Assembly: GCF_018614585.1 (NCBI RefSeq)
Contig: NZ_JAGGOI010000004.1
Span: forward strand, 124,001 to 188,000
Direction of reading: 5' to 3'
Origin: Streptomyces sp. ISL-1
GTDB taxonomy: Bacteria > Actinomycetota > Actinomycetes > Streptomycetales > Streptomycetaceae
DNA length: 64,000 nucleotides
The notes beneath the pieces are model-generated. The model was given only the letters and a program-made list of their open reading frames with translations. It had not been told where the DNA came from and did no database searches. This document shows positions 56,355 to 64,000 of the stretch, piece after piece (position 1 is the stretch's first letter; each line of letters opens with the position of its first letter). Both the position numbers and the translations under genes were made by a program.

Positions 56355-58619
56355 TCAGGAGGTGCTGTAGCGGCGCAGATACTGGCCCGTCGCGGAAGCG
56401 TCCGCCTTCAGCAGTTCCGTCGGTGTGCCGGTGAAGACGATCTCGCCGCCGTGCTTCCCTCCGTCCGGTCCGAGGTCGATGACCCAGTCGGCCTGCCGGA
56501 CGATGTCGAGGTTGTGCTCGATGACGATGACCGTGTTGCCCTGGTCCACCAGCCGGTTCAGCAGCGCGACGATGGTGTCGACGTCCGACATGTGCAGCCC
56601 GGTCGTCGGCTCGTCGAGTACGTAGACACTGCCGGAGCGGTGCAGTTGGCCCACGAGCTTCAGCCGCTGGCGTTCACCGCCGGACAGTGTGCTCAGCGAC
56701 TGGCCCAGGGTGAGATAGTCCAGGCCCACGTCGAGGAGCCCGGTCAGCTTGTGGTGCACCTCGCGCTCGGTGAAGAACTCGACGGCCTCCTCCGCGGGCA
56801 GTTCGAGTACGTCCGCGATGGACTTGCCGCGCAGTCGGTACGCCAGCACGTTCTCCTTGAACCGGCGGCCGTCGCACGAATCGCAGTGCGTGCGCACCGG
56901 ATCCATGTACGCCAGCTCGGTGACGATCTCGCCCCGGCCCTTGCACTCGTCGCAGGCGCCCGCGGAGTTGAAGCTGAACAGGCCGGCCTGCGCCCCGCTC
57001 GCCTTGGCGAAGAGCTTGCGGATCGGGTCCATCACATCGAGGTGACTGGCCGGCGTGGACCGGGAGGACGCCTTGATGGCCGACTGGTCGACGTAGATCG
57101 TCTCCGGGTATGCGCTCATGAAGGCTCCGGCGACCAGCGAGCTCTTGCCCGAGCCGGCGACGCCGGTGACGGCCGTCAGCACGCCGGTGGGAAGACTCAC
57201 CGAGACGTTCTTCAGATTGTGCAGACCCGCGCGCTCGATCAGCAGCTCGCCGGTCGCCCGGCGTACCGGGTCCTTGACCGACCCGGTACGGCGCAGGCCG
57301 GCGCCGGTGAGCGTGTCCGCCTCCTTGAGCTGCGTGAACGAGCCAGCGAAGACGATCTCGCCGCCGTGCACACCGGCGCGCGGACCGACATCGACGACAT
57401 GGTCGGCGATCTCGATGACGTCCGGGTCGTGTTCGACGACCAGGACAGTGTTGCCCTTGTCCCGCAGCTCTCGCAGCAGGTCGTTGAGCCGGCCCACGTC
57501 CCGGGGATGCAGACCGGTGCTCGGCTCGTCGAAGATGAAGGTCATGCCCACGAGGCTGCTGCTCAGATGGCGCACCATTTTCAGCCGCTGCGCCTCGCCG
57601 CCGGAGAGCGATGTGGTCTGCCGGTCCAGGGACAGATAGCCAAGGCCGATCGACGAAATCCGCTGAAGGGCGGTGCTGATGCCTTCGGCGATCGGTGTCG
57701 CCACCGGATCGTCGATCGTGGCGAGGACGTCGATCAGGTCGCTGACTTCCATGCGGGACCAGTCGGCGATGGTGTGGGGGCCGATCTTCGTGGCGAGTGC
57801 TTTCGGGTTCAGCCGTGCGCCCTCGCAGGCCGTGCAGTCGCCCAGGGTGATGAACCGTTCGACGTTGGCCCGGCCGCGCTCGCTCAGCGAACTCAGATCA
57901 CGCTTGAGGTTGGTGCGGGCGAAGCGGGCGACGACGCCTTCGTAGTTCAGCGCCGCGGTGCTGTTCGCCGTGCTCACCGTGACCTTGCCGCCGCTGCCGT
58001 GGAGCAGCATGTGCCACTCGTCATCGGTGTAGTCCTTGAGCCGCTTCGCGTTGTCGAAGTGGCCGGAATTGGCGTACTGCTGCCAGTCCATGCTTCCCAC
58101 CTTGTGAGTGGGAAGCTGGATCGCGCCTTCGTCGAGTGACTTCGTACGATCGAGCATGCGCTCCACGTCGACGCGGCGCGCCTGTCCGAGGCCGTCGCAT
58201 TCGGGGCACATGCCCTGGGGGTCGTTGAAGGAGTATGCGGAGGGCGGGTTGTACGGCGTGCCATGGCGGGAGAAGAGCACCCGGATGCTCGAGTAGATGT
58301 CGGTCATCGTGCCCACCGTCGAGCGGGCGTTGCCGCCGACCGGCTTCTGGTCCACGACGACCGGAGCCGTGAGGTTGCTGATCATGTCCGCGTGTGGCCG
58401 CTGATACTTCGGCAGCTGATTTCGGATGAACCAGCTGAAAGTGCCGTTCAGTTGCCGCTGTGCCTCCACCGCCACGGTGTCGAATACGATGGAGGACTTT
58501 CCTGATCCGGATACCCCGGTGAAAACAGTGATTTTATTCTTCGGTAACCGCAGTGTCACGTCTTTGAGATTGTTCTCACGCGCACCGACAATGAGGATAC
58601 CGTCTTCATTTTCTCCCAT
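56355..58619 (-). CDS. UvrA-like ABC protein, DrrC-type drug resistance
   Basis: This is a 754-residue UvrA paralogue, about 200 residues shorter than housekeeping UvrA. Two ABC ATPase domains are complete: Walker A GVSGSGKSS and GVAGSGKSS, signatures LSGGEAQR and LSGGERQR, Walker B FIFDEPSTG and YVLDEPTTG. Zinc-binding CxxC pairs occur at CPECDGLG, CTACEGARL, CDECKGRG and CDSCDGRR. The short form resembles DrrC of the daunorubicin cluster, which protects DNA from an intercalating product. Codon 25 is TTA (58547-58545), suggesting bldA dependence. It is transcribed towards the PPTase and follows the crotonyl-CoA reductase gene. Confidence 0.9.
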   Translation of the reverse strand: MGENEDGILIVGARENNLKDVTLRLPKNKITVFTGVSGSGKSSIVFDTVAVEAQRQLNGTFSWFIRNQLPKYQRPHADMISNLTAPVVVDQKPVGGNARSTVGTMTDIYSSIRVLFSRHGTPYNPPSAYSFNDPQGMCPECDGLGQARRVDVERMLDRTKSLDEGAIQLPTHKVGSMDWQQYANSGHFDNAKRLKDYTDDEWHMLLHGSGGKVTVSTANSTAALNYEGVVARFARTNLKRDLSSLSERGRANVERFITLGDCTACEGARLNPKALATKIGPHTIADWSRMEVSDLIDVLATIDDPVATPIAEGISTALQRISSIGLGYLSLDRQTTSLSGGEAQRLKMVRHLSSSLVGMTFIFDEPSTGLHPRDVGRLNDLLRELRDKGNTVLVVEHDPDVIEIADHVVDVGPRAGVHGGEIVFAGSFTQLKEADTLTGAGLRRTGSVKDPVRRATGELLIERAGLHNLKNVSVSLPTGVLTAVTGVAGSGKSSLVAGAFMSAYPETIYVDQSAIKASSRSTPASHLDVMDPIRKLFAKASGAQAGLFSFNSAGACDECKGRGEIVTELAYMDPVRTHCDSCDGRRFKENVLAYRLRGKSIADVLELPAEEAVEFFTEREVHHKLTGLLDVGLDYLTLGQSLSTLSGGERQRLKLVGQLHRSGSVYVLDEPTTGLHMSDVDTIVALLNRLVDQGNTVIVIEHNLDIVRQADWVIDLGPDGGKHGGEIVFTGTPTELLKADASATGQYLRRYSTS

Positions 58620-58730
58620 ACCGGAACGGTACCGAAAGCCGCTTGGTTCGCGCTGCGGGAACGGACAATTATGCGCCATGAGTTGGGCCGGCGGCGGGTT
58701 GGTGAATCGGCCCCGCCGCACCGCCCCTCC

Positions 58731-60053
58731 TCATTGCCTCAATGGATTGAGCGCGGACTCTCCGATCGCCGAGCGGAGTTCGGGGTCGGTCACTCCGAGC
58801 CCCTCCTCCGGAGCCAGACACAGGACCCCGACCTTGCCGATGTGCTGGTTCAGCTGCACCAGCCGGGCAGCCTCACCGACGTCGTCCAGCGGGTGGACCT
58901 CGGAGAGCACCGGTACGAGCTTGCCGAGTCCGAACAGGCGGTTGCACTCCGCCTGTTCCATGAGATTGGCCGCGTGGCTGCCGACGATGCGCTTCGAATG
59001 CATCCACAGATAGCGGTTGTCGTACTCGTGCTGATACCCGGTGGTGGAGCCGCAGGTGACAACGGTTCCTCCGCGACGTACGACGAACACCGAAATGCCG
59101 AATGTGGCCCGGCCGACGTAGTCGAACACCACACTGGGGTCTTCGCCGACCGCCTGGCGAATGGCGCGTCCCAGGCGCTTGCCCTGCTCGATCATCTCGT
59201 CCCCGGTGACGGCGGTACCCACGCCGAGTACCGACCGGTCGATAACCACGTCGCAGCCGAGCGCGCGCAGTGCACGGGCCTTTTCCCGGGAACTGACCAC
59301 GCCGACAGGAATGCCGCCTGCCTGCTTGACCAGTTGCACGGCGAAGGCGCCGAGGCCGCCGGTCGCGCCCCAGATCAGCACGACGTCACCCAACTTGATC
59401 CGGGCGCCCTTGTCGCTGATCAGCATCCGGTAGGAGGTGGCCGCGGTGAGGAGCGTGCCCGCCGCCTCCTCCCAGGTCAGATGGCCCGGCTTGGACAGCA
59501 GCTGGCTCGCTTTGACGACGGCGAAGTGCGCGAGTCCGCCGAAGTTGGTCTCGTAGCCCCAGATCCGCTGTTCCGAGCCCAGCATGGCGTCGGCATGCGT
59601 CGCCGGTTCGTGGTCGTCCACCTGCACACAGCTGACCACGACGTGGTCGCCGACGCCCCAGCGGCTGACGGCGGCCCCGGTACGCACCACGACGCCCGCC
59701 CCGTCGGATCCGACGACGTGGTACGGAAGGTCGTGCCGTGCGGCGAAGCCGCCCTGCCGGCCGAGACGGGTGAGGAAGGCGAAGGTCGGCAGCGGTTCGA
59801 AGGTCGCCGACCAGACGGTGTTGTAGTTGATGGCGCTCGCCATCACCGCCACCAGCACCTCATCGGGGGCCAGTTCGGGCATCGGCACTTCGCCGACGTG
59901 CAGCGACTTGCGTACGTCCTTGTCGGCGACGCCCTCGAAGATGCCGACGTCCTCCGTCCGCAGATGCGCGGCTGTGTACGCCGCGGGCAGGGGCGTGTTC
60001 GCCAGGTCCTCGGCCGGCGCCCCCGCCAGCACCGCCTCACTCAGGGCGTCCAT
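58731..60053 (-). CDS. ccr: Crotonyl-CoA carboxylase/reductase
   Basis: This is a 440-residue zinc-free MDR-family enzyme. The N-terminus (MDALSEAVLAGAPAEDLANT) and the segments NYNTVWSATFEPLPTFAFLT, LPYHVVGSDGAGVVVRTGAA, the NADPH motif LIWGATGGLGAFAVQLVKQA and the C-terminal GSHAANLMEQAECNRLFGLG are diagnostic. It reductively carboxylates crotonyl-CoA (or a longer enoyl-CoA) to ethylmalonyl-type extender units. No other ethylmalonyl-CoA-pathway genes are adjacent, so it probably supplies a polyketide pathway. An ATG at 60053 is used. Confidence 0.94.
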   Translation of the reverse strand: MDALSEAVLAGAPAEDLANTPLPAAYTAAHLRTEDVGIFEGVADKDVRKSLHVGEVPMPELAPDEVLVAVMASAINYNTVWSATFEPLPTFAFLTRLGRQGGFAARHDLPYHVVGSDGAGVVVRTGAAVSRWGVGDHVVVSCVQVDDHEPATHADAMLGSEQRIWGYETNFGGLAHFAVVKASQLLSKPGHLTWEEAAGTLLTAATSYRMLISDKGARIKLGDVVLIWGATGGLGAFAVQLVKQAGGIPVGVVSSREKARALRALGCDVVIDRSVLGVGTAVTGDEMIEQGKRLGRAIRQAVGEDPSVVFDYVGRATFGISVFVVRRGGTVVTCGSTTGYQHEYDNRYLWMHSKRIVGSHAANLMEQAECNRLFGLGKLVPVLSEVHPLDDVGEAARLVQLNQHIGKVGVLCLAPEEGLGVTDPELRSAIGESALNPLRQ

Positions 60054-60111
60054 GGCGCTCGCTCCCCTCGGGTGGTCCGCTCGGTGCCCGCGCACGGCAC
60101 GGCGCCGGCGG

Positions 60112-60447
60112 TCACGACGCGGGGGTGCTCTCGTCGAGGTAGCACTGCCGCTCGACGTACAGGTCGGATTCGCTCTCGGCCAGCTGCCGCAGATCCTGGA
60201 CGTGCTCCTGGAAGCCCGGCCGGGCGACCGCGGCCCGCAGCGCCTGGGCGTCCTCCCAGCGGGCGATGTTCACGTATCGCTTCGGGTTGCCGATGTCCCG
60301 GGACAGGGTGTAGCCCAGAATGCCCGGCTGCGCCGTCATGAACTCGGCGATGCGGGCGAAGGCCTTCTCGAAGTCGTCCGGTTCGCCGGCGACGGTGAAC
60401 CTGTTGACGAAGGTGACATTGCCCGCGCGGTCGCCCTGGTTGGCCAT
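60112..60447 (-). CDS. ABM family protein (polyketide-type monooxygenase-like)
   Basis: This 111-residue antibiotic-biosynthesis-monooxygenase-fold protein includes NVTFVNRFTVAGEPDDFEKA, AQPGILGYTLSRDIGNPKRY and VNIARWEDAQALRAAVARPG. Cofactor-free oxygenases of this fold oxidise aromatic polyketides; others are cyclases or have no known activity. It lies 58 bp upstream of the ccr gene and 32 bp downstream of the NDP-hexose dehydratase gene in one operon. The context favours a polyketide tailoring role. Confidence 0.85.
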   Translation of the reverse strand: MANQGDRAGNVTFVNRFTVAGEPDDFEKAFARIAEFMTAQPGILGYTLSRDIGNPKRYVNIARWEDAQALRAAVARPGFQEHVQDLRQLAESESDLYVERQCYLDESTPAS

Positions 60448-60479
60448 GGTGGTCTCCTTGTGCGGTGTGAGGATGGCGA

Positions 60480-62018
60480 TCAGTCTTCGGTGGCGCTCTC
60501 GAAGGCCGGTCGAGGTCGGACGGACAGCGTGTGCAGGCAGGCGACCAGGCTGCGGGCCTCCACGTTGAGGTAGTGGCTGTGGCGCAGCAGGGCCGACAGC
60601 TGGGCCAGGGTCACCCACCGGTAGCCAGGACGAACCGCGTCGAAGTCCTCCGCGACCTCCACCACCAGATAGCGGTTGCGCGCGTGGAAGAACCGGCCGC
60701 CTTCCTCCGAGTGCACGGCGTCGAACCGGATCTGCTCGGGGCGCGCGTCAAGCACCTCTGTCAAGTACGGCGGGCGTTCGCCGCCCGGCAGCGCGTCATG
60801 GTTCGACGGTGTGCACTGCACGGTGGGAGCGAGTTCGACGACGTCGACGAATCCTGGCTCGGCTTTCGCCTGTACGAGCACCTGCAGCACCCCGTCGGCC
60901 TTCTTCACGAGGAAGGCGCACACGCCCTCGTCGCAGGGCTGGATCATCGGCTGCGACCAGGTGCGGACCTCCCGGCCTACGGCCGACACCTGGACCCCGA
61001 CGACGGTGAAGAACGCGCCGTCGGGACGGGCGATCCTGCCGTCCGCGCGCCGCCAGCCCTCAACGTCGCGCAGCGGTATGCGCTCGGCATGGCTGTCGAG
61101 GCCCGAGCGGACCTCGGTGATCCAGCCGAGCAGCGCGTTCATGGTGTGCGGTTCGGCTGCCTCGGGCTCGCAGGACCGGACGAGACAGGAGGTGAACGGG
61201 CTCGCGACCGTGCTGCCGTAGACACCTGACAGGCCGGTGGCGGCGAAGGGCAGGCAGGACAGCACGGTGCGGGCGTCCATGTTCACCAGATCATCGGCGG
61301 CCAGCAGCCGGTGCAGCTGCCCGAGGGTCAGCCAGCAGAAGCCGTCGCGCAGTTCGATGTCCTCCTCCACGCGCACCACCATGTTGCGGTTGCGCTTGCG
61401 GTGGAACCAGGAGCCCTGCTCGGACTGCCGGACATCCGCGAGCACTTGGTGGCGCGAGGTGTCGCGGAAGTAGTCGAGATAGGGCACCCGCGCGCCGCGG
61501 TGCACACGGGTGAAGTTGCTGCGGGTGGCCTGCACGGTCGGCGACAACTGGAGTCCGTTGTGGTTTCCCGGCTCGACCTTGGCCTGCATCAGGAAGTGCA
61601 GTACTCCGTCGAACTCCTTGACCAGGATGCCGAGTATGCCCACCTCGGGCTGGTTGAGGATCGGCTGCTGCCAGCTGCCGGCAAAAGTCTGTTCGATCCG
61701 TACGTCCAGGCCCTCCACGGAGTAGAAACGTCCGGATTCATGCGCGATGTTGCCGGTCACTGGATGGGTGTGCCAGCCGGTGAGTTCGTCCAGCGGGACG
61801 ACCCGTACCTCCATGGACGCATGCCGTTTCTGGTCGGTGAGCCACTGGTGGAAGCGGCCGAAATCGGGGAAGAGTCCGGACGTCGCCAGTACGGATCTCG
61901 CGATCTGCAGGGGCACGGTGTCCCCGTGATCCTGCCCTCGCAGTCCGGCCGTCGGGAAATATGTCGTCAAGGCGGGGCTCCCAGGAGTGCCTGATCGCTC
62001 GGCAGGGTTTCCCGTCAC
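60480..62018 (-). CDS. NDP-hexose 2,3-dehydratase
   Basis: This is a 512-residue enzyme with the internally duplicated NDP-hexose 2,3-dehydratase fold. Each half repeats a FLVKKxDGxLxxLxQAKxEPG-like block (LVKEFDGVLHFLMQAKVEPG and LVKKADGVLQVLVQAKAEPG) followed by SPTVQATRSNFTR or APTVQCTPSNHDA. It removes water from an NDP-4-keto-6-deoxyhexose at the first committed step to 2,6-dideoxysugars (EvaA, TylX3 and DnmT are relatives). No glucose-1-phosphate thymidylyltransferase, 4,6-dehydratase, 3-ketoreductase or glycosyltransferase lies in the window, so it must work with genes elsewhere. The GTG at 62018 is the first in-frame start. Confidence 0.93.
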   Translation of the reverse strand: MTGNPAERSGTPGSPALTTYFPTAGLRGQDHGDTVPLQIARSVLATSGLFPDFGRFHQWLTDQKRHASMEVRVVPLDELTGWHTHPVTGNIAHESGRFYSVEGLDVRIEQTFAGSWQQPILNQPEVGILGILVKEFDGVLHFLMQAKVEPGNHNGLQLSPTVQATRSNFTRVHRGARVPYLDYFRDTSRHQVLADVRQSEQGSWFHRKRNRNMVVRVEEDIELRDGFCWLTLGQLHRLLAADDLVNMDARTVLSCLPFAATGLSGVYGSTVASPFTSCLVRSCEPEAAEPHTMNALLGWITEVRSGLDSHAERIPLRDVEGWRRADGRIARPDGAFFTVVGVQVSAVGREVRTWSQPMIQPCDEGVCAFLVKKADGVLQVLVQAKAEPGFVDVVELAPTVQCTPSNHDALPGGERPPYLTEVLDARPEQIRFDAVHSEEGGRFFHARNRYLVVEVAEDFDAVRPGYRWVTLAQLSALLRHSHYLNVEARSLVACLHTLSVRPRPAFESATED

Positions 62019-62064
62019 GGTCGTCCCGGGGCCTCGACATAGCCTCCAGCCGTGCTCGAACGGC

Positions 62065-62098
62065 CGGAGCCGGGCGGGTGAGGACCCGCCCGGCTCCG
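62065..62098. terminator. Stem-loop terminator after the NmrA-like gene
   Basis: A 15-bp perfect stem, CGGAGCCGGGCGGGT paired with ACCCGCCCGGCTCCG around a GAGG loop, lies between the stop of the NmrA-like gene and the start of the dehydratase gene. It separates the two transcription units. Confidence 0.85.
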
Positions 62099-62113
62099 TC
62101 GGACGCCGCTCGG

Positions 62114-62938
62114 TCAGGCGTTGAACGCCGCGGCGTTCTCACGCACCCACTGGGCGAAGGTGCGCGCGGGCTTGCCCGTCACCTTCTCCACCGTGGGCAG
62201 CACGGTGTAACCGGCCTCCGGCGGGTTCGTCCGCATCATCAGGAAGAACTCGATGTCCTCCTCCGCGTAGCCGGTCTGGCGCCACTGCTCGACGATCTCG
62301 TCCCTGGACAGCTCGATGTACCGCACCTCGCGGCCCAGCGCCTCGGCGATCGTGCGCACCTTCTCCGCGGGCGTCAGCGCCTGCGGGCCGGTAAGCCAGT
62401 ACTCCTGCTCCGCGTGCCCGTCGGCGGTCAGCGCGACCGCTGCGACGGCGGCGATGTCCGCCTCGTGCACCATGGCGCTCTTGGCCTCGGCGAACGCCTC
62501 ACGGACAACACCCTCGGTCTTCACCGACTCGGCCCACTCCAGGGCGTTGGACATGAACTCCACCGGCGAGAGGTGCGTCCACTCCAGATTGCTGGCCTCG
62601 ATGGCCTGCTCCAGCGGGCTCTTCTCGGTGTCGCCCTTGAGTACGGTCACCTTGCGCACGCCGGCCTTCTGCGCCAGGTCGACGATCTCCTCGCCATTGG
62701 TCAGCGCCGAGTAGTCCTCACCGTTGAAGCTGATGAGATGCGCGGCGGTCACTCCGTCGAAGGCCTTGGCCAGGCTGGCGGTATCCGACAGGTTGCCGGC
62801 GAACGCCTCCGCCCCGGCCGGGAACTTGGCCTTCTGCGGATTGCGGGTGAGGGCACGAACCTGCTGCCCGGAGGCAACCAACTGCTCGACAAGGGGGCGT
62901 CCGACGTTACCTGTGGCGCCGGCGACAAGAATGGTCAT
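62114..62938 (-). CDS. NmrA-like NAD(P)-binding protein
   Basis: This is a 274-residue atypical short-chain dehydrogenase. The nucleotide motif is ILVAGATGNVGRPLVEQLVA, followed by VRALTRNPQKAKFPAG, FAGNLSDTASLAKAFDGVTA and the catalytically altered LSPVEFMSNAL region. NmrA-type proteins bind NADP and act as redox sensors or reductases. The ATG at 62938 has a GGAG site. It is divergent from the WYL regulator gene across 81 bp, which probably controls it. Confidence 0.9.
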   Translation of the reverse strand: MTILVAGATGNVGRPLVEQLVASGQQVRALTRNPQKAKFPAGAEAFAGNLSDTASLAKAFDGVTAAHLISFNGEDYSALTNGEEIVDLAQKAGVRKVTVLKGDTEKSPLEQAIEASNLEWTHLSPVEFMSNALEWAESVKTEGVVREAFAEAKSAMVHEADIAAVAAVALTADGHAEQEYWLTGPQALTPAEKVRTIAEALGREVRYIELSRDEIVEQWRQTGYAEEDIEFFLMMRTNPPEAGYTVLPTVEKVTGKPARTFAQWVRENAAAFNA

Positions 62939-63019
62939 GGAATTCTCCTTCCGTCCTGATGCAGACGCTAGGAGCATTCGCGGTCAACGCTTGTCCGCGT
63001 TCGGTGCGAAACTTTCGCC

Positions 63020-63994
63020 ATGTTGGAGACCTCGGCCCGGCTGCTTCGTCTGCTCGGGTTGCTACAGACACAAAGGGACTGGTCGGGCACGGAGCTGTCC
63101 GACCGTCTCGGCGTGAGCCCGCGGACGGTACGCCGCGATGTCGAGAAACTGCGGACGCTGGGCTATCCGATCAATGCGATCGGCGGCGTCGGCGGCGGCT
63201 ACCAACTGGGCGCCGGCGCTTCGCTGCCGCCGCTGCTGCTGGACGACGAGGAGGCGATCGCCGTGGCGGTCGGGCTGCGTACGGCGGCCGGAGGCGCGGT
63301 CACGGGCATCGCCGAGACGTCCGTACGGGCCCTGGCGAAGCTGGACCAGGTGCTGCCGTCGCGGCTGCGCCACCAGGTCAACACGCTCAGCGCGGCCCTG
63401 GTGACGATGCCTATGCCCGGCCGTACGGTCGATCCCTCCACGCTGAGCGCGATCGCCTCGGCGGTGCGCGACCGCGAACGGCTGCGGTTCGACTACGAGT
63501 CGTACGACGGCTCGCGGAGCGTTCGTGACGTGGAGCCGTACCGGATGGTCCTTGACGCGCGGCGGTGGTACCTCTTCGCCTGGGACACACAGAGGTCGGA
63601 CTGGCGCAGGTTCCGGGTCGACCGGCTGAAGATTCGCACTCCCACAGGCCCCAGGTTCAGCCCGAGAGCGCTGCCCACCGAGGATCTGGCCAGCTACTTC
63701 GCCATGGGGCGGAACACCGCCCAGTTCCGCTACCGGGCGGTGCTCACCATGCGCGGATCGGCGATGGAGGTGGCCGATGAGGTTCCATCCACGCTCGGAG
63801 GGGTGGAACCCATCGACGACGAGACATGCCTGCTGCGGATCGGCTCGGACAGTCTGGACCACCTGGCTGTGTGGGTGGCCGCGTTCGGTTTTGACTTTGT
63901 GGTGCATGAACCACCCGAGCTGGTGGAGCACCTCCGGACGCTGACCACACGCCTTCGGCGGGCGGCCTGGCCGGAGGGTGACGACTGCCCCTGA
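63020..63994 (+). CDS. YafY/WYL domain transcriptional regulator
   Basis: This is a 324-residue regulator. The N-terminal DeoR/HTH_11-type helix-turn-helix (RLLRLLGLLQTQRDWSGTEL, SDRLGVSPRTVRRDVEKLRT) is followed by a WYL ligand-binding domain (about 140-215) whose central motif appears as DARRWYLFAWDTQRSDWRRF, and a WCX-like C-terminal tail. WYL proteins bind nucleic acids or other anionic ligands. The stop at 63994 is 6 bases before the window end. It is divergent from the NmrA-like gene, its likely target. Confidence 0.9.
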   Translation: MLETSARLLRLLGLLQTQRDWSGTELSDRLGVSPRTVRRDVEKLRTLGYPINAIGGVGGGYQLGAGASLPPLLLDDEEAIAVAVGLRTAAGGAVTGIAETSVRALAKLDQVLPSRLRHQVNTLSAALVTMPMPGRTVDPSTLSAIASAVRDRERLRFDYESYDGSRSVRDVEPYRMVLDARRWYLFAWDTQRSDWRRFRVDRLKIRTPTGPRFSPRALPTEDLASYFAMGRNTAQFRYRAVLTMRGSAMEVADEVPSTLGGVEPIDDETCLLRIGSDSLDHLAVWVAAFGFDFVVHEPPELVEHLRTLTTRLRRAAWPEGDDCP

Positions 63995-64000
63995 GGTCTG

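Noticed and set aside
1..64000. tRNA, rRNA, CRISPR array, intact insertion sequence, integrase or attachment site
   Set aside because: Reading both strands I found no tRNA-like T-arm context, no regularly spaced repeats and no transposase or integrase motifs. The only mobile-type element is the short palindromic repeat at 21028.

Overview
The window is chromosomal DNA from a high-GC actinomycete, almost certainly Streptomyces or a close relative. The evidence is the strong third-position G/C bias, a complete conservon (sensor kinase, roadblock, DUF742, GTPase), many ATGA/GTGA-coupled starts, rare TTA codons confined to a few genes, a DtxR/IdeR-type (DmdR) iron box pair, and a clavaminate-synthase-like oxygenase. 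I see no tRNA, rRNA, CRISPR array, intact insertion sequence or replication origin. Dense accessory and secondary-metabolite content fits a chromosome-arm or arm-adjacent location.

Layout. 1-8 kb: partial GPP34 protein, PAS-GAF-PP2C phosphatase, TetR regulator with two operator-like palindromes at its own start, a frameshifted HD-GYP remnant, and the cvnABCD-type conservon. 8-13 kb: a compact biosynthetic trio of flavoprotein, free-standing adenylation enzyme and a type I PKS protein that has KS and ACP but no AT. 13.9-18.6 kb: GAF protein, deazaflavin-type reductase, RibD-like reductase, DUF779 protein, small membrane protein and a secreted PLC-like esterase. 19-24.5 kb: two coupled acyl-CoA dehydrogenases and a quinone oxidoreductase under a likely cupin-XRE regulator, then an S33 hydrolase. 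24.5-33.5 kb: CBM35-GH5 cellulase, hypotheticals, ABM and CBS proteins, lipoprotein, XRE-TPR and PucR regulators, DUF2613 membrane peptide.

33.6-44.1 kb: DUF3068 protein followed by a tight seven-gene operon (GT4 glycosyltransferase, methyltransferase, 1424-residue AftD-like arabinofuranosyltransferase, condensation-like protein, second methyltransferase, EamA-like transporter with a TTA codon, Trm112-like protein). It looks like a cell-envelope glycan or glycolipid pathway using families best known from mycolic-acid bacteria.

44.2-56.3 kb: a divergent iron-regulated metallophore locus. One arm carries a 2OG oxygenase, SbnB-, SbnH- and SbnA-like enzymes and a MATE exporter; the other carries a complete oligopeptide-type ABC importer followed by an Sfp-type PPTase. 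Two iron boxes lie between the arms. No NIS synthetase or NRPS is present, so an aminopolycarboxylate siderophore of the EDHA/EDDS type is the best inference.

56.3-64 kb: DrrC-like UvrA paralogue, crotonyl-CoA carboxylase/reductase, ABM protein and NDP-hexose 2,3-dehydratase all on the minus strand. They look like tailoring, supply and resistance genes of a glycosylated polyketide pathway without the polyketide synthase or other sugar genes. The window ends with an NmrA-like reductase and a divergent WYL/YafY regulator.
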